Shown piece after piece: positions 1-8,142 of a stretch of 64,000 bases of DNA (the stretch's first letter is position 1; the number at the start of each line of letters is the position of its first letter). Source of the stretch: Marinobacter adhaerens HP15 (GTDB lineage Bacteria; Pseudomonadota; Gammaproteobacteria; Pseudomonadales; Oleiphilaceae); NCBI RefSeq assembly GCF_000166295.1, contig NC_017506.1, positions 1,860,001-1,924,000 of the forward strand, in the 5' to 3' direction. Under the pieces are notes generated by a model. It was not told the DNA's origin, made no database searches, and was given only the letters and a program-made list of their open reading frames with translations. A program made the position numbers and the translations under genes.

Positions 1-307
1 TGTGGGAAACGATCAACAGGGGTGATTCGTGATGCTCAATCAATGCATCAAGGCAGGCTGCCGGGTCGTCGTCCGGAGTGATGAACCTCTTTTCTTCAAC
101 GGGACAATTGAGAATTTCGGAGACGATCGCCGCCGTTTGCCTGGCACGCACATAGGGGCTGCTCCAGACCAGCTTCGGGCGCCAGGGCGACTCCGCGATG
201 CGAGCGGCAACCTCAGCCACGCCAAGCCGGCCGGCCTCTGTCAGTTCACGTTCCTGATCCAGCGTATGCCAGCCAGCTTCCCCATGGCGCATGATGAGCA
301 GTTGCAA
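1..307 (-). CDS. sixA: SixA-type phosphohistidine phosphatase (partial, 3' end outside window)
   Basis: The minus-strand frame opens at a TTG (305-307) preceded by a GGAGAG ribosome site and reads MQLLIMRHGEAGW, the RHG motif of the histidine phosphatase superfamily. It continues through LTEAGR and VWSSPYVRARQTA, typical of SixA, and runs off the window at a LLIVSH segment, the second conserved His. SixA in E. coli removes phosphate from the HPt domain of ArcB or from phosphotransferase carriers; the substrate here is not known. It lies 42 bases downstream of gpsA on the same strand and is probably co-transcribed with it. The nearby ATG (minus strand, 6 codons in) would cut into the first beta strand, so the TTG start is preferred. 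Confidence 0.85.
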   Translation of the reverse strand, partial: MQLLIMRHGEAGWHTLDQERELTEAGRLGVAEVAARIAESPWRPKLVWSSPYVRARQTAAIVSEILNCPVEEKRFITPDDDPAACLDALIEHHESPLLIVSH

Positions 308-349
308 GGGCTCTCTCCTTTCCGGCCTGGTCCCGGTTCAGCGGGCCTG

Positions 350-1417
350 TTACTGGCTGATGGTCCGCGGCAGTATAAATTCTACGTCGGAATTCTGGAC
401 CGACATCATGAGGCTATTGATGACCGCCTTGATTGAAGCGTTGTCATAGAGGATCTCGTAAAGCCCACGAACCAGTGGCATGTAAATCCCGATGGCCTCG
501 GCTTTCTGCTTGACGAGCTTCAGGGTATAGATGCCCTCGGCCACCTGCCCGAGCTCCGCCACGGCATCGTCCAGTTTCTGGCCCTGGCCAACGGCATAAC
601 CCACTCGAAAGTTCCGGCTCTTGGATGAGGTGCAGGTCACGATCAGATCACCGACACCCGCCAGCCCCATGAATGTCATTGGGTTGGCGCCGAGGCTGAC
701 GGCAAACCGGCTCATCTCCGCAAGACCGCGGGTAATCAGCATAGCCTTGGCGTTCTCACCCATTTCCAGGGCGGAGGCAAGACCTGCAACAATCGCATAA
801 ATGTTCTTCAGTGCCCCGGCGAGTTCCACGCCATACACATCCACGTTCGCGTAAACGCGAAAATACTCGCACCCAAGGAGGTCCTGAACCGAGCGGCGTA
901 CATCCGGATCCTTGGCGGCAATAACAGTGGCGGTCAGATCCCGGTTTACGATTTCACCAGCCAGGTTGGGGCCACTGAGCACGCCAGTACGACAACGAGG
1001 GATCTCTTCCTGCAGAATCTCGCTCATCAGTTTGAAGCCGTGCTCTTCAATCCCCTTGGTGAGGCTGATGACAATTTGCTCGTCGCGGAATTTGTCGCTG
1101 TTCTCGCGGATAACGGCCCGAAAGGCTTTGCTCGGAATGGCAACAAAGACGATCTCGGCCTTGCTGACAGCGTCCGCCAGGTCTGTGGTGGGCTGAATGT
1201 CACCGGTCAGCTCAATGCCTGGCATGTAGCGGCTATTGATTCGGGTGCTGCGGATCTCTTCGGCCTGGGCTTTGCCACGCATCCAGAAATGAACACGGTG
1301 ACCGTTTTCACCCAGCACCTTGGCCATGGCAGTACCAAAACTGCCACCGCCCAGAACCGCCACATCATGTACTGGCGCGGCTGCCTCAGTGTTCCGGGGC
1401 GTCGATTGTTCAGACAT
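350..1417 (-). CDS. gpsA: Glycerol-3-phosphate dehydrogenase [NAD(P)+]
   Basis: The 355-residue cytosolic enzyme reduces dihydroxyacetone phosphate to sn-glycerol 3-phosphate, the backbone for phospholipid synthesis. The N-terminal Rossmann glycine motif VLGGGSFGTAMA lies at residues 21-32. The segment VFVAIPSKAFR follows, then LSGPNLAGEI, then the catalytic-lysine region ELAGALKNIYAI near residue 205, all diagnostic of GpsA. Length is slightly above the usual 330-340 because of about 17 extra N-terminal residues; a later start is possible but no better ATG is seen. It is followed by sixA and preceded by the STAS/PP2C pair on the same strand, 60 bases away. Confidence 0.97.
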   Translation of the reverse strand: MSEQSTPRNTEAAAPVHDVAVLGGGSFGTAMAKVLGENGHRVHFWMRGKAQAEEIRSTRINSRYMPGIELTGDIQPTTDLADAVSKAEIVFVAIPSKAFRAVIRENSDKFRDEQIVISLTKGIEEHGFKLMSEILQEEIPRCRTGVLSGPNLAGEIVNRDLTATVIAAKDPDVRRSVQDLLGCEYFRVYANVDVYGVELAGALKNIYAIVAGLASALEMGENAKAMLITRGLAEMSRFAVSLGANPMTFMGLAGVGDLIVTCTSSKSRNFRVGYAVGQGQKLDDAVAELGQVAEGIYTLKLVKQKAEAIGIYMPLVRGLYEILYDNASIKAVINSLMMSVQNSDVEFILPRTISQ

Positions 1418-1477
1418 AGTTCTTCCGTTCTGTCAGATCAGGTGTGATACCGGCCATGTCGCACCAGGGTGGCGCAG

Positions 1478-1969
1478 TTAACCGGGCTCTTCACATTCCA
1501 GAGCGCGCACCAGATTCTTGAATTCTTCCCTGTTTCGGCTGTTCAGGCCCATCAGCACTTTATGGGCATCAAGAACCTTGTCTCGAACCTGCTGTTCGCT
1601 GGCCCTGAGTACGGGAATCTCTTCAAGCTCTTCAATTCGGGACGCGGGTTCTCGCACAATAATAAAGATCTTGTCGAAACCCATGGAAGTGATAATGCGG
1701 GTAATATCGGGATTGGTCGAAATAAGTGTGGGCAGGAAGTTGCTCTGTTTCTGGGCCGCCATGGCGATTTTGGCAAGCAGTCCGAGTGTAGTGCTGTCGA
1801 TAATCTCGGTCTCGGTCAGGTCGATCACCACGGTCTTGAACTCCGGGTCCTGGGTGATGGACTCAACCAGATTGTCCAGCGTCGAACACAGGTTCAGCCG
1901 GATTTCCCCAATAAACTTCAGGACATAGATGCCCTGTTTTTCAGCTTGCAGGATCTTGTAACCAGCCAT
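1478..1969 (-). CDS. STAS-domain anti-sigma factor antagonist (RssC-like)
   Basis: The 163-residue protein begins with a STAS domain (about residues 1-110). The segment VVIDLTETEIIDSTTLG carries the D-S pair (Asp58-Ser59) matching the phosphorylatable serine of SpoIIAA-type anti-anti-sigma factors. A C-terminal extension of about 50 mostly charged residues is not part of the core domain. The gene starts 14 bases after the stop of a response-regulator/PP2C phosphatase gene. In Pseudomonas the same pair is known as RssB-RssC, where the phosphatase controls the phosphorylation state of the STAS partner in partner-switching regulation. The target sigma or anti-sigma factor is not visible here. 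Confidence 0.85.
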   Translation of the reverse strand: MAGYKILQAEKQGIYVLKFIGEIRLNLCSTLDNLVESITQDPEFKTVVIDLTETEIIDSTTLGLLAKIAMAAQKQSNFLPTLISTNPDITRIITSMGFDKIFIIVREPASRIEELEEIPVLRASEQQVRDKVLDAHKVLMGLNSRNREEFKNLVRALECEEPG

Positions 1970-1983
1970 GTTTCACACTGCCA

Positions 1984-3191
1984 CTAATTCGACGGGGTGT
2001 TATCTGATCCGTTCATGGTATCAGTTACCGATACGATAGCGATATCGTCCGGCAGCTCTGTGATCTGTTCCAGATGCAGAGCCTCGTTCAGAGAGGCGAT
2101 AGTGTGACGACCTCCCGATACGAGTTCAAGTAGTGTCCGCTCCTTTTCATCCAGTCCCTTTTCCCGGATAACTTCCAGAATTCCATCCGAAAACAGGGTC
2201 AGATGAAACGGTTTGTTCAGGGGAACCTCATACACTTCCCATTCCGGCGTCTCAAACAGCCCTACCGGAAGCCCGCTTCCCTCGAGAAACGCAGCCTCCC
2301 CACCCTCAAAGGACAGGATGGGCATCGGGAAATGGGCGCCGACTGCATAATTCAACTTACGTTCGCTCAGCGAAATAATGCCAACGAATACGGTTACGTG
2401 TTTACCGAGGCCGGTATCCAGCAACTCGGAATTGATGCGTTCCAGGAATCGGTCCGGGTACAGGATATCTTCACTGGAGCCCCGGCGAAGGTTTCGCTGC
2501 AAGCGGTTGGTCAGGTTCTTCAGCAGTACGGTTACGAACGCGGAACTGGCGCCATGGCCGGAGACATCGGCGATGTACACCAGAACCTTGTCGTCGGAAA
2601 TACGGAAGTAATCCAGAAAATCACCGCTCAGGTAAAGCGATGGCTTGATCATGTGGTCCACGTGCAGGCCACTCATCACCTGTTCATGCTCCGGAAGCAT
2701 CCGTAACTGGACCTTTCGGCCAGCGCGCTGGTCTGCCCGCAGCTCGGCGATGCCGTCCCGCAGGTCACGATTAGCCTCTTCAAGCTCCTGCCGGTAAAGC
2801 TGATTCAGCCGGTTGACCCGGACCCGGTCGAACAATTTCCCGATAACATCGTCCAGTGCGCCCTTGTCGTCGTTGCAGGGTTTGAGGACAAAGTCCGCCG
2901 CCCCGGCCCTGAGGGCGCTGACCACATCAGCGCTGGACTCGCTGGACGAACAGGCGACGATCGGCGTGAATGTTTCGGCTTCTTCCAGGCGATTGGCGAG
3001 ATCCCGGATGGATTCCGGAGGCAGGTCTGCAAAGATGACATCGGGAATGTTATCGTCAAAAGCGCCTTGGCGCTAGCGAGATCCCGGTAGCCGGTCACGT
3101 AGAACCCCCTCGCTTCAAGGTAACGGGCGAGATCCGTACGGGCCTTTTCATCGGCGTCTATTATAAGTATGCGCTCGGTGCGCGAGGTCAT
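1984..3191 (-). pseudogene. RssB-like response regulator with PP2C phosphatase domain, interrupted by a -1 frameshift
   Basis: Two overlapping frames make one protein of about 402 residues if one base is restored. The N-terminal frame (from 3191) has the receiver start RILIIDADEKAR and reads to AKALL. The second frame supplies DDNIPDVIFADLPPES, including the predicted phosphoacceptor Asp, then the receiver end DFVLKP, a coiled-coil linker, and a PP2C/SpoIIE phosphatase domain (YIADVSGHGASSAF, LTLFSDGILE). The break is at 3056-3058, where CTTTTGACGAT would need to read CTTTTGGACGAT or similar. It is an upstream partner of the STAS gene. As read, the receiver is truncated; the phosphatase part could be made only by internal initiation or frameshifting. 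A sequencing error is a real alternative. Confidence 0.8.
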
Positions 3192-3305
3192 GGCGACTGC
3201 CCTAAACTACCAGCGATAAACGATAAATTGGCTTGATTAAGCCTATTCTGGCACGCCCCTGTGATATAACAAGGCCAAGTTCATGAAATCGGAGGATTCC
3301 ATCTG

Positions 3306-4790
3306 ATGCGACGTGCCGTAAACGATCTACTCGGAGCCTATGACAAGCTGATCATGGATCCGGTTCACGGAGGCATTCCGCTTTACCGGCACGAGATCCA
3401 GGTGATTGATCACCCGCTGTTCCAGCGACTGCGAAACATCTGCCAGAACGACATCCTGAGCCTGGTCTTTCCCGGCGCAACCCATTCCCGTTTTCTGCAC
3501 AGTATTGGTGTGATGCATGTGGGCACGCGCATGTTCCGCTCGATGATCGACGCCTACCTCAGGGAGCGCCAGCTCAGCGACAAAACCGACCTTAGCCTGA
3601 GCCAGCTCGACGCCATCGACTATCTGGCCAAAACCATCCGGTTGGGCTGTCTTCTGCATGACAGCGGGCATTCAAGTTTTTCCCATCAGTTCACCCAGGC
3701 CCGGCGCATTCGGGAACTGATGTCCCGTCCCGGCCGCTTCCGGGATCTGTGGCGCGGCGTGGATTATTCCGCCTACCACCCGGAAGAACCCGACGAGCTG
3801 GAACACGAGCATTATTCCGTGCGTGTCGCCCACGATGTGCTCATGGCGGTGGATCTCGAAGGTGCGGGGCTTTTCGCCCGGGACGTTATCGGCATTATGG
3901 AAACGACGGACGTAAAACCCAGTGAGACGTTCTGTCGTCATGCCCGCACATTCTGGGCCTTTATTGCGGGAGAGGATGCCGCGGCGGGATCACCGCTCAG
4001 CGAAAACATACCCGGGCTGGTGATGGATCTGCTGTCATCGATTGTATCCGGCGAAATCGACGCTGACCGGGCCGATTACATGCTGCGGGACGGCTTCCAC
4101 TCTTCGGTAACCATCGGCGGTTTCAATCTGGACCACCTCTTAAGCAACCTGCGTTTTGGATGGGATGTGTCCGAACCCTGGCTGGGGCTAGCCATAACCC
4201 AGAAAGGGCTGGGGGCGCTCGAGGACTTTGTCTACAGTCGCCACCAGATGTACCGCAAGGTTTACGCGCACAAGACCGCGCTGGGCTTTGACTGGCTGCT
4301 TCGGGAAGCGATCAACGAAGTGCTCGATGACCCTGAGAACTTTGAATGGGTGGATACCTGCCTGAGCGACATGGCCTACTTTGCAGAACTGACCGACAAC
4401 TTCTTCTGGGAGGCGTTTCGGAAAGTGGCCCGCAAGCACCCGAAGAGTTTCTCGTTCTGCATTGTAAACCGGGTGAAACTGAACCATCTGGATACCCGGG
4501 AAGACCTCTCAGCCAGGGGGATCGAACGTCATAGCGCATGGTTGGCCGAAGAGCTTTCTCTCAGCCCTGCCCAGGTAGTGACCTGTTCGATGCGGGCGCG
4601 CTTCTCGAACATTCAGGACAACTTCAACGGCATCAAGGTGCTCGTGCGCGAACCTATCCACCGCACCCGGTCGTTGAAGAAGATCACCGACGTCAGCGCC
4701 TTCTTCAGCAAGTTCAGTGACGGCACCATCACACATTTCTATACCCGGCCCGATGTGACCACCGGTAACCAGGAGTCTCTCACTGAGTAG
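3306..4790 (+). CDS. HD-domain phosphohydrolase (dNTPase-like, COG1078 type)
   Basis: The 494-residue soluble protein has the metal-binding HD signature: His60 in THSRFLHSIGV, His118-Asp119 in CLLHDSGHSSFSH, and a downstream Asp in DADRADYMLRDG. The opening segment MDPVHGGIPL and DHPLFQRLRNI is typical of the COG1078 group, related to dGTP triphosphohydrolases. Substrate is uncertain; nucleotide triphosphates are the usual guess for the family. The ATG at 3306 follows a GGAGG site (3291-3295) at good spacing. It faces the renalase-like gene, and the two stops overlap by 11 bases. It is not obviously part of an operon. Confidence 0.88.
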   Translation: MRRAVNDLLGAYDKLIMDPVHGGIPLYRHEIQVIDHPLFQRLRNICQNDILSLVFPGATHSRFLHSIGVMHVGTRMFRSMIDAYLRERQLSDKTDLSLSQLDAIDYLAKTIRLGCLLHDSGHSSFSHQFTQARRIRELMSRPGRFRDLWRGVDYSAYHPEEPDELEHEHYSVRVAHDVLMAVDLEGAGLFARDVIGIMETTDVKPSETFCRHARTFWAFIAGEDAAAGSPLSENIPGLVMDLLSSIVSGEIDADRADYMLRDGFHSSVTIGGFNLDHLLSNLRFGWDVSEPWLGLAITQKGLGALEDFVYSRHQMYRKVYAHKTALGFDWLLREAINEVLDDPENFEWVDTCLSDMAYFAELTDNFFWEAFRKVARKHPKSFSFCIVNRVKLNHLDTREDLSARGIERHSAWLAEELSLSPAQVVTCSMRARFSNIQDNFNGIKVLVREPIHRTRSLKKITDVSAFFSKFSDGTITHFYTRPDVTTGNQESLTE

Positions 4791-5808
4791 TGGGAGCGGT
4801 CGTCAGTTCAGCAACCAGTCCGCAGGCACTGTCGAACGCGCCCTCTACCCGGCCGCCACTGAGCCAGTCGCCTGCGAGCCCGATTTTGTAATCCGGGAAC
4901 CAAAGATGGCCAGGGTGTTCTCCGCCTTCAGAGCGCGCGTAGAGCCAGCGATGGGTAACCACTTCGTCCGGACCGGTATCGAAGCCGGTCGTTTCACGAA
5001 ACGCAGCCAACAGTTTTTCGGCCACTTCCTCGGCTGGTGTATCCACATGGTCTTCGGTCCAGGCCGGGCTGGCGTGAAAAACCCACCATTGGCCCTCATC
5101 GTCTCGACCGGGCTTACTGGAGTTGTTGGCCACCCAGAACAGCGCCGGGTGCTTGCAGCGCATGCCTTCGTGATGCGGCCAGGGCGATACCGGGAAGTGG
5201 GCGGCAACGGCCCAGCATGGCAGAACCCGGCTCACCGGATCGTCGAGGTAGGAGGCCAGGGCGTCGAGGCTGCTGTCCGCCAGCAAATCCCGAGCCTGTG
5301 CCGGAGGCGCGGTAACGATAACTGCATCAAAATCGCCGAGGTGCGAGCCGGCGGTGGAAAAGAGCGACCAGGACTGGTCGTTTCGGGCCAATCTGGCAAC
5401 GCGTGTCTCGGTAACAACGTGAGCGTGTCCGGACAGGGCCCGGGTAATCGCTGTCATGCGGGGAATACCGACGTAACGGGTCTCCTGCGGGAAGGATTCC
5501 CATTTATCAGCATTCGTCTGGAAACCAAACCGTCCTTCCCACGGTCCGAAGCTTTCAGGGCCGGCAAATTTATGGAGAAACGGCAGGAAATCCGGGTTCC
5601 GTGAGGTGAAGTATTGCGCGCCCATATCTGCTGATCCGCCGGTTACCCGCTTCGCAGCGAGCCTGCCCCCCGGTCCCCGGCTTTTTTCGAAGACCGTAAC
5701 GTCATGGCCGAAACCGCGCAGCTGGATAGCGGCGGTCAGCCCGGAGAGGCCTGAACCGACAATGGCGATACGGCGTATAAGTGACGAATCAAAGGTTTGA
5801 TTAAACAT
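4780..5808 (-). CDS. Renalase-like NAD(P)/FAD-dependent oxidoreductase
   Basis: The 342-residue flavoprotein has an N-terminal dinucleotide-binding motif IVGSGLSGLTAAIQL, followed by VFEKSRGPGGRLAAKR, the renalase/amine-oxidase-like signature. MGAQYFTSR and a C-terminal GLAGDWLSGGRVEGAFDS segment complete the FAD fold. Bacterial renalases oxidise isomeric forms of reduced nicotinamide cofactors, but the substrate here is inferred from family only. It is transcribed divergently from the lipid-modification operon, sharing a 116-base intergenic region with an inverted repeat. In relatives, FAD proteins of this kind often sit next to photolyase/light-response and lipid-modification genes, which makes co-regulation plausible. 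Confidence 0.82.
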   Translation of the reverse strand: MFNQTFDSSLIRRIAIVGSGLSGLTAAIQLRGFGHDVTVFEKSRGPGGRLAAKRVTGGSADMGAQYFTSRNPDFLPFLHKFAGPESFGPWEGRFGFQTNADKWESFPQETRYVGIPRMTAITRALSGHAHVVTETRVARLARNDQSWSLFSTAGSHLGDFDAVIVTAPPAQARDLLADSSLDALASYLDDPVSRVLPCWAVAAHFPVSPWPHHEGMRCKHPALFWVANNSSKPGRDDEGQWWVFHASPAWTEDHVDTPAEEVAEKLLAAFRETTGFDTGPDEVVTHRWLYARSEGGEHPGHLWFPDYKIGLAGDWLSGGRVEGAFDSACGLVAELTTAPTTQ

Positions 5809-5830
5809 GGTTTATCGTGCATCCAATTAC

Positions 5831-5850
5831 AGTAGTGAGATCGTACTACT
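5831..5850. promoter_or_regulatory. Inverted repeat in divergent promoter region (candidate operator)
   Basis: AGTAGT, eight bases, ACTACT: perfect six-base arms lie between the divergent renalase-like gene and the eight-gene lipid operon. The size suits a dimeric regulator. No regulator gene is adjacent, and no convincing -35/-10 pair could be placed, so function is inferred from position and symmetry only. Confidence 0.35.
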
Positions 5851-5924
5851 CTCCATGAAACACCAGCGGCATCAAGACTGAGTGTGCGATCAAGATTCCA
5901 TTAAAGAGAAAGGGCAATCAGGGT

Positions 5925-6881
5925 ATGACCCGAATGCAACATTGGCTTACAAACATTCTGAGGTGGTTCGATTCCGAAGCAGGTTCGGATCACATAGACA
6001 CCACGTCCCGATCATTCAATTTTTTACGCGTTATTCCGTTCATTGCGCTCCATCTGGCCTGCCTTCTGGCGTTTTACACCGGCGTAAGCGCATTCGCCAT
6101 CGGATTCGCGATTGCTTTCTTCCTCGTGCGGATGTTTGCGATTACCGGATTCTACCATCGTTATTTTGCCCACAAGACGTTCAAGACCAGCCGGCCTGCC
6201 CAGTTTGTATTCGCGGTGCTCGGCGCCAGTGCGGCCCAACGTGGCCCGCTCTGGTGGGCTGCCCACCATCGCCATCATCATCAGCACTCCGATGATGTTC
6301 AGGACCTGCACTCGCCCCATCAGGGCGGATTCTGGTGGTCCCACATGGGGTGGTTCACCTGTGACGCCGGCTTTGCGACCGACGAACGTCGGATTCGGGA
6401 CTGGCTGAAATTCCCGGAACTCAGGCTGATTAACCGGTTTGACGCTCTGGTACCGGCTCTCGCCGCCGTTGGTATCTACGCGCTGGGCGAAGCATTGGCC
6501 GCGTGGGCTCCGGGGTTGGGGACCAACGGTCTGCAGATGCTTATCTGGGGATTCTTCATATCGACCGTCGTGCTGTTTCACGCCACGGTATCCATCAACT
6601 CTCTGTCCCACGTCTGGGGCAAGCGCCGATTTGAAACCTCGGACGACAGCCGGAACAACTTCTGGCTCGCTCTGCTTACCCTGGGCGAAGGATGGCACAA
6701 CAATCACCACCGCTGGCCGCAATCTGTTCGCCAGGGGTTCCGGTGGTATGAAATTGACATCACCTGGTATGGGCTATGGCTGATGTCGAAGCTTGGCATC
6801 ATCTGGGAGCTCAACCCGATACCCAAGCACATTCAGGAAGAAACACGCGAACTGGATAAAATGAGGAGGAGCAGGCAATGA
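5925..6881 (+). CDS. Membrane fatty acid desaturase (acyl-CoA delta-9 type)
   Basis: The 318-residue integral membrane di-iron desaturase has all three histidine boxes: HRYFAH (residues 78-83), HHRHHHQH (114-121) and HNNHH (258-262). Hydrophobic segments surround them, as in bacterial stearoyl-CoA-like desaturases. It would introduce a double bond into acyl chains of CoA esters or phospholipids, using O2 and an electron donor. It is the first gene of an eight-gene run with 4-base stop/start overlaps, so its product likely feeds the downstream methyltransferase and flavoprotein. The ATG at 5925 follows an AGGG site; the longer upstream frame lacks similarity. Confidence 0.93.
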   Translation: MTRMQHWLTNILRWFDSEAGSDHIDTTSRSFNFLRVIPFIALHLACLLAFYTGVSAFAIGFAIAFFLVRMFAITGFYHRYFAHKTFKTSRPAQFVFAVLGASAAQRGPLWWAAHHRHHHQHSDDVQDLHSPHQGGFWWSHMGWFTCDAGFATDERRIRDWLKFPELRLINRFDALVPALAAVGIYALGEALAAWAPGLGTNGLQMLIWGFFISTVVLFHATVSINSLSHVWGKRRFETSDDSRNNFWLALLTLGEGWHNNHHRWPQSVRQGFRWYEIDITWYGLWLMSKLGIIWELNPIPKHIQEETRELDKMRRSRQ

Positions 6882-7345
6882 CAACCGCCTCAAAGATCGA
6901 AGTAGGTACGCGTAATTCGGCGGTGCCGGCAACGCTCGATAATTTCAGAGCGCTGTTCAACGAACTCGACAAGGGTAATCTGAACAAGCTCTCCCGGGTC
7001 TACAGCGAGGATATCCGGTTCCAGGACCCACTGAGCACCGTATCGGGCCTGGATGAGCTGACCCACTATTTCGCCGGGGCCTATGCGAATGTCATCTCCT
7101 GTCGCTTTGAATTCGGTGAAGCCGTGGTTCACGGTGAGTTTGCCGCCTTGCCCTGGGTTATGCACCTTCGTCACAAGCGCCTTCGCAAGGGGCGTGATGT
7201 CCAGGTGCAGGGCATCAGCCACCTCGAAATCCGGGACGGAATGGTGTGCTACCACCGTGATTACTTTGACGCCGGAGAAATGCTCTACGAAAACCTGCCG
7301 GTGATTGGCAGGGCCATTCGCTGGATCAAGGATCAGGCAGGATGA
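6878..7345 (+). CDS. NTF2-like / SnoaL-fold protein
   Basis: The 155-residue soluble protein has the small alpha+beta cone pattern of nuclear transport factor 2-like proteins: FRALFNELDKGNLNKLSRVYSED near the start, then VSGLDELTHYF, and a C-terminal HLEIRDGMVCYHRDYFD strand pair. These folds act as isomerases, dehydratases or ligand-binding subunits; the activity cannot be told from sequence. The start overlaps the desaturase stop (ATGA), indicating translational coupling. The same NTF2-SDR-FAD oxidoreductase-DUF1365-Cfa order is found in several proteobacteria with singlet-oxygen or light-response regulons (recalled, not checked here). Confidence 0.82.
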   Translation: MTTASKIEVGTRNSAVPATLDNFRALFNELDKGNLNKLSRVYSEDIRFQDPLSTVSGLDELTHYFAGAYANVISCRFEFGEAVVHGEFAALPWVMHLRHKRLRKGRDVQVQGISHLEIRDGMVCYHRDYFDAGEMLYENLPVIGRAIRWIKDQAG

Positions 7346-8142
7346 GTGATCGACTTCAGGAAACCTCGAATATCTGGATTACCGGCGCCAGTTCGGGTAT
7401 TGGCGAATCCGTTACCCGTGCCCTGGCACGCGGTGGTCACCGGCTCGTGATTACCGGTCGCCGACAGGGTGCTCTCGAAGAACTGGCTTCTGCAGCGCCA
7501 GACCGGATTATACCGGCGGCCGCAGACACCACCAGCAAAGAAGACCTCCAGGCCATCGCGGGCACACTGGAAAATCACGGCGACCTGAACATGGTGATAC
7601 TGAACGCCGGCACCTGTGAATATCTGGAGATAGCGCACTACAACAGTGACGTTATCGAGAAGAACATTCACACCAATGTGATTGGCACGGCGCGATGTCT
7701 CGATATTGCTCTGCCTGCCCTCAGGCGCAGCCGGGCTAAAGGCCAGCCGGCGACCCTCGTGATCGTCAGCTCTTCAGCCTGGTGGTTCCCTTTTGGCCGG
7801 GCTGAAGGCTACGGCGCTTCCAAGGCGGCGCTGACCTATTTTGCCCATGCACTCCGGGCAGACCTTGACGCCGAAGGGATCGACGTAGTGGTGGTTTCCC
7901 CCGGATTCGTCAAGACACCATTGACCGATCGGAACGATTTCCCAATGCCCTTCCTGGTTTCTGCAGAGGATGCGGCGGAACGCATTGTCAGTGGTCTCGC
8001 GCGTGGCAAGAACGAGATTGCATTCCCCAAGCGCTTCACCTGGATGTTGAAAGCGCTGGGCGCCCTTCCCCGGCCCTTGATCGACCGTATGTCGGCCTCT
8101 ATGGCCCGTAAAAGCAACACTGAACAGGAAAATAATGGATGA
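7342..8142 (+). CDS. Short-chain dehydrogenase/reductase
   Basis: The 266-residue protein is a classical SDR: cofactor motif TGASSGIGES (residues 14-23), LNAG in the central strand, SSSAWW with the catalytic serine, and YGASKAALTYF with the Tyr-x3-Lys pair. The reaction would be NAD(P)-dependent oxidation or reduction of a hydroxyl/keto group, presumably on a lipid intermediate given the context. The C-terminal region KRFTWMLKALGALPRPL is hydrophobic and may contact the membrane. The 4-base overlap with both neighbours places it firmly in the operon. Confidence 0.9.
   Translation: MSDRLQETSNIWITGASSGIGESVTRALARGGHRLVITGRRQGALEELASAAPDRIIPAAADTTSKEDLQAIAGTLENHGDLNMVILNAGTCEYLEIAHYNSDVIEKNIHTNVIGTARCLDIALPALRRSRAKGQPATLVIVSSSAWWFPFGRAEGYGASKAALTYFAHALRADLDAEGIDVVVVSPGFVKTPLTDRNDFPMPFLVSAEDAAERIVSGLARGKNEIAFPKRFTWMLKALGALPRPLIDRMSASMARKSNTEQENNG

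Noticed and set aside
3050..3064. Programmed frameshifting at the rssB-like break
   Set aside because: The zero-frame codons GCG CTT TTG give no in-phase X XXY YYZ heptamer; mutation or error fits better.
3248..3264. A TGGCACG-like sigma-54 element before the HD phosphohydrolase gene
   Set aside because: The GG at -24 is present, but the -12 GC is absent at the required spacing (TG instead).
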